A stretch of DNA of 6,088 nt from an uncultured Lachnospiraceae bacterium (GTDB lineage Bacteria; Bacillota; Clostridia; Lachnospirales; Lachnospiraceae): the NCBI GenBank assembly GCA_934370915.1, contig CAKRNI010000155.1:1-6088 (forward strand). Direction: 5' to 3'. Shown one piece after another: positions 1 through 6,088 of this stretch. The translations under genes were made by a program, and so were the position numbers. The notes beneath the pieces were generated by a model that searched no databases, was not told where the DNA came from, and saw only the letters and a list, made by a program, of their open reading frames with translations. Positions within the stretch are counted from its first letter, which is position 1. Each line of letters begins with the position of its first letter.

Positions 1-45
1 ACATGTGACGCCCGGAGCCGAGTGCTTCGGGCGCTGTGGGCATGT
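1..45 (+). other. Strong GC-rich inverted repeat (hairpin) upstream of mutS
   Basis: Positions 9-18 pair with 24-33 to give a 10-bp stem (nine Watson-Crick pairs and one G-U) around a five-base loop. The flanking arms ACATG (1-5) and CATGT (41-45) can pair as well, so almost the whole stretch folds back on itself. No T-run follows the stem; the next bases are CTGTGGGC. It is therefore not a standard intrinsic terminator. It ends nine bases before the mutS Shine-Dalgarno sequence and leaves that site free. It could be the 3' end structure of the upstream gene, an RNA processing or stability element, or a weak attenuator. The structure is seen directly; any function is inferred. The upstream gene cannot be identified from these few bases. 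Confidence 0.6.
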
Positions 46-53
46 TAAGGAAT

Positions 54-58
54 AGGAG
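54..58 (+). promoter_or_regulatory. Ribosome binding site that decides the mutS start
   Basis: AGGAG lies seven bases before the GTG at 66. No comparable purine-rich site precedes the in-frame GTG at 36 or ATG at 42, which both fall inside the upstream hairpin. This favours translation from 66. Confidence 0.8.
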
Positions 59-65
59 AAAAGAC

Positions 66-2717
66 GTGGGACAGATTTCACCAATGATGACACATTATCT
101 CGAGACAAAAAAGCAGTATCCGGACTGTATCCTTTTTTACCGGTTGGGTGATTTCTACGAGATGTTTTTTGAGGACGCCAAGACGGTTTCGAGAGAGCTG
201 GAGCTGACGCTGACAGGAAAGGACTGCGGTCTGGAAGAACGTGCGCCGATGTGCGGTGTACCGTTCCATGCGGTGGAGGGCTATCTCACAAGACTCGTCC
301 AGAAAGGATATAAGGTTGCCATCGCTGAGCAGATGGAGGACCCGAAGCTGGCAAAGGGCCTTGTAAAGCGTGAAGTCATCCGCGTTGTGACGCCGGGAAC
401 CATCACAAGCGCCCAGGCTCTGGATGAGACAAAGAACAACTATCTGATGGCGGTTGTTTATACCGGAAATAATTACGGAATTGCGACGGTCGACATCACG
501 ACCGGCGATTTTTTTGTTACGGAGGTGACAAGCGAGAGGGCACTTCTCGACGAGATCAATAAATTTACGCCGTCGGAGCTTGTGTGCAATGAGGCACTTT
601 TTATGTCCGGGCTGGATATGAATGAATTAAAAGAGCGGTATCATTTTGCCGTGACAGCTCTGGAAAACCGTTTTTTTTCAGATGACGACTGCAGAAAGAT
701 CCTGAAAGAACACTTCAAGGTGATGAGTCTCGAGGGCCTGGGACTCGGTGACTATGAAAACGGAATGATCGCGTCAGGAGCAGTGCTGCAGTATCTTTAT
801 GAGACACAGAAGAATGACCTGTCCCATCTGACGAAGATCACTCCGTACACGACAGGGCAGTTCATGATGATCGATACCTCCACAAGACGGAATCTTGAGC
901 TCGTGGAGACATTGCGGGAGAAGCAGAAGAGAGGCTCTCTGCTCTGGGTCCTCGATAAGACGAAAACGGCGATGGGAGCGAGACTTCTCCGCTCTTTTAT
1001 AGAGCAGCCGCTGATCGATAAGGAAGAGATTGAGCGCCGTCAGCAGGCCATCGAGGAGCTGAACATGAATTATATCTCAAGGGAGGAGATCCGGGAATAT
1101 TTAAATTCCGTCTATGACCTGGAACGGCTTATGGGACGGATCAGTTACAAGACGGCAAACCCGAGAGACCTTCTCGCCTTCAAGAATTCTCTGGAGATGC
1201 TGCCATATATCAAGGATATTCTCGGGGAGTTTTCCTGCGATCTTTTAAAACAGATCAATGAGGATCTTGATCCGCTCCGGGATCTCTATGACCTCATTGA
1301 CCGTTCGATCGTTGACGAGCCGCCGATCACGGTCCGCGAAGGAAATATCATCAAGGACGGTTACAGTGAGGAGGCAGATAAGTACCGGAAGGCGAAAACC
1401 GAGGGAAAAGGCTGGCTCGCGGATCTTGAGACAGAAGAAAAAGAAAAGACAGGCATCAAGAACTTAAAGATCAAATACAATAAAGTTTTCGGTTACTATT
1501 TTGAGGTGACGAATTCCTTTAAGGAGCTTGTACCGGATTACTTTATCCGCAAGCAGACACTGACAAACGCGGAGCGGTACACCACAGACCGTCTGAAGGA
1601 GCTTGAGGACATTATCATGGGAGCGGAGGACCGTCTCTATACGTTAGAGTACGATCTCTTCTGTGATGTGCGTGACAAGATCGCGGAAAAAGTCCTGCGG
1701 ATCCAGAGTACCGCAAAGGCCATTGCTGGCATTGACGTGTTCACGTCCCTCTCCACAGTGTCCATGCGGAACAATTATGTAAAGCCAAAGATCAACGAAA
1801 AGGGACTGATCAACATCAAAAACGGCCGTCATCCGGTGGTGGAGAAGATGATCAGGGACAGCCTGTTCGTTGCAAACGATACATATCTGGATAACGGCAA
1901 AAACAGAATCTCCGTCATCACAGGACCGAACATGGCCGGTAAATCTACTTACATGAGACAGACAGCCCTCATCGTCCTCATGGCGCAGATCGGAAGCTTT
2001 GTCCCGGCAGATGAAGCAAACATCGGAATTTGCGACAGGATCTTCACGAGAGTCGGTGCCTCCGATGACCTCGCGTCCGGACAGAGCACCTTCATGGTGG
2101 AGATGACTGAGGTCGCGAATATTCTGAGAAATGCTACAAAGAACAGCCTGCTGGTTCTCGATGAGATCGGTCGCGGCACGAGCACTTTTGATGGACTCGC
2201 TATTGCATGGGCTGTCATTGAGCATATCAGCAACCCGAAGATCCTCGGAGCGAAGACTCTGTTTGCGACCCACTACCACGAGCTCACAGAGCTTGAGGGA
2301 ACCATAAGCGGTGTCAACAACTACTGCATTGCCGTGAAGGAACAGGGGGATGATATTGTATTCCTCAGAAAGATCGTAAAGGGCGGCGCAGATAAGAGCT
2401 ATGGTATTCAGGTCGCGAAGCTTGCGGGTGTACCGGATCCGGTGATCGCCAGAGCGAAAGAGCTTGTGGAAGAGCTTGCCAGTGCCGATATTACCGCGCA
2501 GGCAAAGGAGATCGCCCAGATGAGCGCGTCCCCGCAGCACAAGGCAGTGGCAAAGCCGGACGAGGTGGATCTCAACCAGATGTCGATCTTCGATACGGTG
2601 AAGGATGACGATATCATAAAGGAACTCGGGGATCTTGAACTTTCCAGCATGACCCCGATTGATGCGTTGAATACGCTGTACAGATTACAGACGAAATTGA
2701 AAAACCGCTGGCAGTAA
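66..2717 (+). CDS. mutS: DNA mismatch repair protein MutS
   Basis: MutS binds mismatches and short insertion/deletion loops, then, as an ATP-loaded clamp, recruits MutL. From the GTG at 66 the protein has 883 residues, within the usual bacterial MutS range. The N-terminal domain carries the mismatch-reading motif GDFYE, with F30 and E32. The clamp domain shows FGYYFEVT at 475-482. The ATPase domain begins near RHPVVE (588-593), followed by Walker A GPNMAGKST (620-628), the signature region ASDDLASGQST (665-675), Walker B DE (699-700) with GRGTST, and the H-loop region THYHE (735-739). QMSIF (838-842) resembles the beta-clamp-binding peptide of Firmicutes MutS, and the tail TPIDALNTLYRL fits the C-terminal tetramerisation helices. 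An upstream in-frame start at 36 would add ten residues that do not look like MutS and have no ribosome site. No truncation or missing key residue is seen. mutL follows after 21 bases. Confidence 0.99.
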   Translation: MGQISPMMTHYLETKKQYPDCILFYRLGDFYEMFFEDAKTVSRELELTLTGKDCGLEERAPMCGVPFHAVEGYLTRLVQKGYKVAIAEQMEDPKLAKGLVKREVIRVVTPGTITSAQALDETKNNYLMAVVYTGNNYGIATVDITTGDFFVTEVTSERALLDEINKFTPSELVCNEALFMSGLDMNELKERYHFAVTALENRFFSDDDCRKILKEHFKVMSLEGLGLGDYENGMIASGAVLQYLYETQKNDLSHLTKITPYTTGQFMMIDTSTRRNLELVETLREKQKRGSLLWVLDKTKTAMGARLLRSFIEQPLIDKEEIERRQQAIEELNMNYISREEIREYLNSVYDLERLMGRISYKTANPRDLLAFKNSLEMLPYIKDILGEFSCDLLKQINEDLDPLRDLYDLIDRSIVDEPPITVREGNIIKDGYSEEADKYRKAKTEGKGWLADLETEEKEKTGIKNLKIKYNKVFGYYFEVTNSFKELVPDYFIRKQTLTNAERYTTDRLKELEDIIMGAEDRLYTLEYDLFCDVRDKIAEKVLRIQSTAKAIAGIDVFTSLSTVSMRNNYVKPKINEKGLINIKNGRHPVVEKMIRDSLFVANDTYLDNGKNRISVITGPNMAGKSTYMRQTALIVLMAQIGSFVPADEANIGICDRIFTRVGASDDLASGQSTFMVEMTEVANILRNATKNSLLVLDEIGRGTSTFDGLAIAWAVIEHISNPKILGAKTLFATHYHELTELEGTISGVNNYCIAVKEQGDDIVFLRKIVKGGADKSYGIQVAKLAGVPDPVIARAKELVEELASADITAQAKEIAQMSASPQHKAVAKPDEVDLNQMSIFDTVKDDDIIKELGDLELSSMTPIDALNTLYRLQTKLKNRWQ

Positions 2718-2724
2718 GGGAAGA

Positions 2725-2731
2725 GAGGAAG
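2725..2731 (+). promoter_or_regulatory. Ribosome binding site of mutL
   Basis: The 21-base gap between the mutS stop and the mutL ATG is almost all purine. It contains GAGGAAG ending seven bases before the ATG at 2739. There is no room for a terminator, so mutS and mutL are very probably cotranscribed. Confidence 0.7.
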
Positions 2732-2738
2732 AGAGACT

Positions 2739-4862
2739 ATGCCGATTCAGGTTCTGGACCAGAGTACGATCAACCAGATCGCTGCGGGAGAGGTCGTGGA
2801 GCGGCCGGCTTCCGTTGTGAAAGAGTTAATGGAAAATGCCATCGATGCCGGTTCCACGGCGATCACTGTGGAGATCCGTCAGGGCGGTATCGGATTTATC
2901 AGGATCACGGACAATGGATGCGGGATCAAAAAGGAAGAACTTCCGTTGGCGTTCCTGCGCCATTCCACCAGCAAGATCCGGACTGCAGAGGACCTGCTGA
3001 CGGTGTCCTCCTTAGGCTTCCGCGGCGAGGCACTTTCCAGCATAGCGGCAGTGTCCCAGGTGGAACTGATCACGAAGACCTCCGGCAGCCTTACGGGATC
3101 CAGATACCGGATCGAGGGAGGCGAGGAGAAAGGCCTCGAGGAGATCGGCGCACCGGATGGAACTACATTTATCTCCAGAAATCTCTTTTTCAACACACCT
3201 GCCAGACGGAAATTTTTGAAGACGGAGACCACAGAGGGCACCCATGTGGCGGATCTTGTAGAAAAGATCGCCCTGTCCCACCCGGAGATCTCCATACGGC
3301 TCATCGTGAATAACCAGAGCCGCCTTCACACATCGGGGAATCACAATCTGAAGGATATCATCTACACCATCTACGGCCGGGAGATCGCGGCAAACCTTCT
3401 TCCGGTAGAAGTGTCAAACGGGCTGGTAAAGATCTCCGGATTTATCGGGAAACCATTGATTGCCCGTGGAAACAGGAATTTTGAGAATTATTTTATCAAC
3501 GGGAGATACATTAAGAGCGGACTCGTGTCCAAAGCTATCGAGGACGGATATAAGAGCTACATGATGCAGCACAAATATCCTTTTACGCTTCTGCATCTCA
3601 CGGTAGAGCCGGAGTATATCGATGTGAACGTGCATCCGTCGAAGATGGAACTCCGGTTCAAGGACGGTGAGAGCATGTACCGCGTGATCTGTCAGGCGGT
3701 AACGGATGCACTCTCCGGGAAAGAACTGATCCCGAACGTGAGCCTCATGTCGGAACGGGAAGAGCGGGAGCTCGAGAAAAACGAAAGTGCCGCAGCGCGG
3801 AACATTATTCCGGGAAACGGAATAAATACTCCGGCAAAGAATGGTCATGGACCGGAACCTTTTGAGCGCCGCCGCCTGGAAGCCATGGGAATCCGCGAGG
3901 AACGTCCGGCTTATGGGGAGAAGAAGCAGGAGAGCAGGTGGATTCTGCCGCCGAAGCCGCTCACGAGGGAACTGCCGCAGGAACGCACACAGGCACAGCA
4001 GCCAAAAGAGTGTGGGAATAATGCGTCGATAGAGAAGGCAGGGGCAATAAAGGCCACAGTTTCCGCGGAATCACCGTCATATGGTGCGGGAGTACCGGAA
4101 GAGACAGGAGTGGCAGCAATGCCTGCGGCTTTGGAAGAGAAAGAGAAAGCTCCGGAGGCGACAGGTGCGGCTTTGGCTGCGAAGAAAGCGGTCCCGGCTG
4201 AGAAAGAAGCACCTCTGGCAGAGAAGGAAGCGCCTCCTGAGCAGATGGAAATGTTCGACAACCGCCTTCTTTCAGAATCCGCGAGAAAGCGCCATCGCCT
4301 GATCGGTCAGGTTTTTGAGACCTACTGGCTTGTGGAGTACGACGGCAGCCTCTACATCATCGACCAGCATGCCGCCCATGAGAAAGTCCTGTTTGAGAAG
4401 AACTTCGCTTCCTTAAAGACGAGGGAATATACCTCCCAGTTCATCAGTCCCCCGATCATCCTGACACTCTCCTTACAGGAGGAGGATCTCCTGAAGCGCC
4501 ATATGAAGGTATTCACGGACATTGGCTTTGAGATCGAGCCGTTTGGCGGAAATGAGTACGCGGTGCGCGCAGTGCCGGACAATCTGTTCTCTCTGGCAAA
4601 AAAAGATCTTCTGATGGAACTGATCGACGGTCTCTCCGATGATGGAATGGGGAAAAATGTGGAGTCCATCTATGACCGGATCGCTTCCATGTCCTGCAAG
4701 GCGGCGGTCAAGGGAAACAACGAGCTGTCCTTCGCGGAGGCGGACAAGCTTATCGATGAACTGTTAAAACTGGAGAATCCATATAACTGCCCGCACGGAA
4801 GACCGACGATCGTCGCGATCAGCAAATATGAGATGGAAAAGAAATTTAAGAGGATCGTATGA
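2739..4862 (+). CDS. mutL: DNA mismatch repair endonuclease MutL
   Basis: MutL links MutS mismatch recognition to strand incision. The 707-residue protein has an N-terminal GHKL ATPase domain: E29 (catalytic base) and N33 in KELMENAIDAG, DNGCG (58-62), RHSTSK (74-79), GFRGEAL (93-99) and the conserved lysine of HPSK (K302). A hydrophilic linker of about 180 residues, rich in Glu, Ala, Pro and Lys, follows to about residue 510. The C-terminal domain keeps the full endonuclease motif DQHA-x2-E-x4-E (D542, H544, E548, E553), C653 in SCKAAVKG and CPHGRP (684-689). These match the metal-site residues of Bacillus subtilis MutL at a constant offset of 80 as I recall its numbering (H464, E468, C573, C604, H606). 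It should therefore nick DNA itself, as in organisms lacking MutH. QFISPP (567-572) sits where B. subtilis has its clamp-binding QEMIVP. The extra length compared with B. subtilis (627 residues) therefore lies before the C-terminal domain, mostly in the linker. Confidence 0.99.
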   Translation: MPIQVLDQSTINQIAAGEVVERPASVVKELMENAIDAGSTAITVEIRQGGIGFIRITDNGCGIKKEELPLAFLRHSTSKIRTAEDLLTVSSLGFRGEALSSIAAVSQVELITKTSGSLTGSRYRIEGGEEKGLEEIGAPDGTTFISRNLFFNTPARRKFLKTETTEGTHVADLVEKIALSHPEISIRLIVNNQSRLHTSGNHNLKDIIYTIYGREIAANLLPVEVSNGLVKISGFIGKPLIARGNRNFENYFINGRYIKSGLVSKAIEDGYKSYMMQHKYPFTLLHLTVEPEYIDVNVHPSKMELRFKDGESMYRVICQAVTDALSGKELIPNVSLMSEREERELEKNESAAARNIIPGNGINTPAKNGHGPEPFERRRLEAMGIREERPAYGEKKQESRWILPPKPLTRELPQERTQAQQPKECGNNASIEKAGAIKATVSAESPSYGAGVPEETGVAAMPAALEEKEKAPEATGAALAAKKAVPAEKEAPLAEKEAPPEQMEMFDNRLLSESARKRHRLIGQVFETYWLVEYDGSLYIIDQHAAHEKVLFEKNFASLKTREYTSQFISPPIILTLSLQEEDLLKRHMKVFTDIGFEIEPFGGNEYAVRAVPDNLFSLAKKDLLMELIDGLSDDGMGKNVESIYDRIASMSCKAAVKGNNELSFAEADKLIDELLKLENPYNCPHGRPTIVAISKYEMEKKFKRIV
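4176..4238 (+). repeat. 21-bp in-frame degenerate tandem repeat in the mutL linker
   Basis: Three consecutive seven-residue units encode AAKKAVP, AEKEAPL and AEKEAPP (MutL residues 480-500). The second and third units share 15 of 18 bases over their AEKEAP part (4197-4214 and 4218-4235), with all three differences at third codon positions. The first unit is much more diverged. Unit gain or loss would keep the reading frame. Confidence 0.7.
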
Positions 4863-4864
4863 TG
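4848..4864 (+). promoter_or_regulatory. mutL/miaA stop-start overlap with ribosome site and double ATG
   Basis: AAGAGGA (4848-4854), inside the last mutL codons, is a good ribosome binding site. The following ATGATG gives two in-frame miaA starts: 4859, five bases after the GG and overlapping the mutL TGA as ATGA, and 4862, eight bases after it. Either implies translational coupling of miaA to mutL. The sequence alone does not decide between them, and they differ by one methionine. Confidence 0.75.
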
Positions 4865-5821
4865 AAAAAACCTTTGATCATAATCACCGGGCCGACGGCG
4901 TCCGGAAAGACCGCCCTCTCCGTGGAACTTGCGAAAAAGGTCGGCGGCGAGATCATCAGTGCCGACTCCATGCAGGTGTACCGCCACATGGATATCGGAT
5001 CCGCGAAGGTGACGAGGGAGGAGATGGACGGTGTCAGGCATCACCTGATCGATGTCCTTGACCCATGGGACGAATTTAATGTGGTGGTGTTCCAGAATCT
5101 TGCAAAACGGGCCATGGAGGAGATCTATGCCGCTGGACATATCCCGATCATCGCCGGAGGCACCGGATTTTATATTCAGGCACTGGTGAACGATATCGAT
5201 TTTACAGAGAATGACGGTGACCTGGGGTATCGGGAAGAGCTGGAGCATCTGGCATCAGAAAAGGGTGCCTCCTGTCTTCACGATATGTTAAGGGCAGTTG
5301 ATCCGGAATCCGCGGAGGCGATCCATGAGAACAATGTGAAGCGTGTGATCCGCGCGCTGGAATTCTATAAAAAGACCGGGACAAAAATTTCGGAACACAA
5401 TGAGGCGGAGCGCCGGAAAGAATCACCGTACAACTTTGCTTACTATGTGCTCAACATGGACCGTGAACGCCTGTATCAGAGGATCGACCTGCGGGTAGAT
5501 CTCATGATGAAAAATGGCCTTCAGGCGGAGGTGGAGAAATTAAAAGAGATGGGCTGTACGCGGGACATGGTGTCCATGCAGGGACTTGGTTACAAGGAAA
5601 TCCTCGATGCCCTGGACGGGACGATCTCCCTGGAGGAAGCCGTCTACATCATTAAGCGCGATACCAGACATTTCGCGAAGCGCCAGCTCACCTGGTTTAA
5701 GAGAGAAAAAGAAGTTATCTGGGTGGATCAGGGAAAGTTTGATTTTGATCGAGAAAAGATTCTTGCATGGATGTCGGAGGATCTGCGTAAACGGAATATT
5801 CTGACAGATCATCTGCGCTGA
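4859..5821 (+). CDS. miaA: tRNA dimethylallyltransferase MiaA
   Basis: MiaA transfers the dimethylallyl group of dimethylallyl diphosphate to N6 of adenosine 37 in tRNAs that read codons starting with U. The i6A37 product is normally methylthiolated by MiaB. The 320-residue protein is of normal family length. It opens with the P-loop GPTASGKT (11-18), then the SADSMQVYR motif (34-42, with D36 the expected catalytic acid), HLIDVLDPW, GGTGFYI (100-106), the R-ALE-YKKTG segment, MQGLGYKE (240-247) and the C-terminal DTRHFAKRQ (268-276) followed by TWFKRE, all typical of MiaA. The gene overlaps mutL by four bases, so expression is probably coupled to the repair genes. No frameshift or missing motif is seen. 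Translation may start at the second ATG (4862), giving 319 residues. Confidence 0.99.
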   Translation: MMKKPLIIITGPTASGKTALSVELAKKVGGEIISADSMQVYRHMDIGSAKVTREEMDGVRHHLIDVLDPWDEFNVVVFQNLAKRAMEEIYAAGHIPIIAGGTGFYIQALVNDIDFTENDGDLGYREELEHLASEKGASCLHDMLRAVDPESAEAIHENNVKRVIRALEFYKKTGTKISEHNEAERRKESPYNFAYYVLNMDRERLYQRIDLRVDLMMKNGLQAEVEKLKEMGCTRDMVSMQGLGYKEILDALDGTISLEEAVYIIKRDTRHFAKRQLTWFKREKEVIWVDQGKFDFDREKILAWMSEDLRKRNILTDHLR

Positions 5822-5847
5822 AAATTCATTCTTACAATAGATGTTAA

Positions 5848-5853
5848 AAGGAG
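5848..5853 (+). promoter_or_regulatory. Ribosome binding site of the downstream gene
   Basis: AAGGAG sits five bases before the ATG at 5859. The 37-base gap after miaA contains no hairpin with a T-run and no well-spaced promoter pair, so this gene is probably read from the same transcript. Confidence 0.8.
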
Positions 5854-5858
5854 AAATC

Positions 5859-6088
5859 ATGGAACTTACAAAGATGTACGGAGAGCTTGGAATCTCCGAG
5901 AAAGTTTTAAACTACGGAAGAGAGATCGAAAAGAGCCTGCATGACCGTTTTGAGAGGATCGACAGGACTGCCGAGTATAACCAGTTAAAGGTCATCAAAG
6001 CCATGCAGGAGGCGAGAGTCAGCGATATCCATTTCGCCGGAACTACAGGATACGGCTACAATGATCTTGGCCGTGACACGTTAGAGGA
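5859..6088 (+). CDS. Methionine gamma-lyase family protein (YnbB / 'aluminium resistance' type), 5' part only
   Basis: Seventy-six codons are present before the window ends. The protein begins MELTKMYGELGISEKVLNYG, continues through a helical charged segment (EIEKSLHDRFERID, EYNQLKVIKAMQEARVS) and reaches HFAGTTGYGYNDLGRDTLE at 58-76. The TTGYGY-DLGR-D-LE signature near the N terminus is characteristic of the Firmicutes YnbB-like family. These are fold-type I, pyridoxal-phosphate-dependent proteins of about 400-430 residues, annotated as methionine gamma-lyase-like or aluminium resistance proteins. The cofactor lysine would lie beyond the window, so catalytic competence cannot be judged. The true substrate of this family is poorly established; a C-S lyase role on sulfur amino acids is inferred from family naming only. 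The context (directly after miaA, same strand) resembles the mutS-mutL-miaA-hfq-ynbB neighbourhood of many Firmicutes. Confidence 0.88.
   Translation, partial: MELTKMYGELGISEKVLNYGREIEKSLHDRFERIDRTAEYNQLKVIKAMQEARVSDIHFAGTTGYGYNDLGRDTLE

Noticed and set aside
1..45. The hairpin before mutS as an intrinsic terminator
   Set aside because: The stem is strong but is followed by CTGTGGGCATG rather than a T-run on this strand, and the reverse strand also lacks a T-run directly after it.
1..55. The tail of an upstream coding gene such as miaB ending at TGA 6-8, TAA 46-48 or TAG 53-55
   Set aside because: All three frames close within this stretch and none of the short tails shows a recognisable protein end, so the gene and its stop cannot be assigned.
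1644..2540. A 298-codon open frame on the minus strand across the mutS core and ATPase region
   Set aside because: It lies wholly inside a well-supported mutS. Its translation shows no recognisable domain and is rich in His, Arg, Ser and Cys, as expected of antisense readings of this codon usage. No ribosome site was evident.
2918..3313. A 131-codon + strand open frame inside mutL in another frame
   Set aside because: It is a shadow of the GHKL ATPase coding sequence. The product has no plausible motifs and is rich in Arg, Gly and Pro.
3911..4261. Minus-strand open frames over the mutL linker giving Ser/Ala/Pro-rich products
   Set aside because: The low-complexity composition is simply the reverse reading of the Glu/Ala/Lys/Pro linker codons in mutL.
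5801..5838. Possible promoter before the YnbB-like gene: CTGACA at 5801-5806 and TACAAT at 5833-5838
   Set aside because: The spacing is 26 bases, far from the usual 16-18, and no other -35 candidate fits the TACAAT. Cotranscription with miaA is simpler.
1..6088. Mobile element, CRISPR array, tRNA/rRNA gene, prophage or defence system
   Set aside because: Four contiguous housekeeping-type genes fill the window with gaps of at most a few tens of bases. No array of repeats with spacers, transposase or integrase motif, or tRNA-like cloverleaf was seen.

Overview
This window looks like ordinary chromosomal core sequence from a low-to-mid GC Gram-positive anaerobe. Lachnospiraceae or a related Clostridia lineage is the best guess. 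That placement rests on the style of the proteins, on the mutS-mutL-miaA order, on a MutL with its own endonuclease site (so no MutH), and on strong AGGAG-type ribosome binding sites. It is inferred from remembered family features, not from a database search.

Layout, all on the + strand and tightly packed: a strong GC-rich hairpin (1-45); mutS (66-2717, GTG start preferred); a 21-base gap carrying a ribosome binding site; mutL (2739-4862); miaA (4859-5821), whose start overlaps the mutL stop by four bases; a 37-base gap with a strong ribosome binding site; and the first 76 codons of a pyridoxal-phosphate enzyme of the methionine gamma-lyase / YnbB ('aluminium resistance') family (5859 to the window edge). 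No stretch over 300 bases lacks a gene. I see no terminator or convincing promoter between any of the genes, so they probably form one transcription unit that begins upstream of the window.

MutS recognises mismatches and small loops. MutL is recruited by MutS and nicks the new strand, probably guided by the sliding clamp, for which both proteins carry candidate binding peptides. MiaA prenylates A37 of UNN-reading tRNAs, so it shares the transcript but not the pathway. The downstream gene commonly lies in the same broad neighbourhood in Firmicutes.

I found no undescribed system, mobile element, CRISPR array or RNA gene. The points worth a second look are small: the hairpin before mutS; the mutS start choice; an 8-T run inside mutS; a long MutL linker with a 21-base in-frame repeat and a possible extra clamp-binding peptide; and the absence of hfq directly after miaA.
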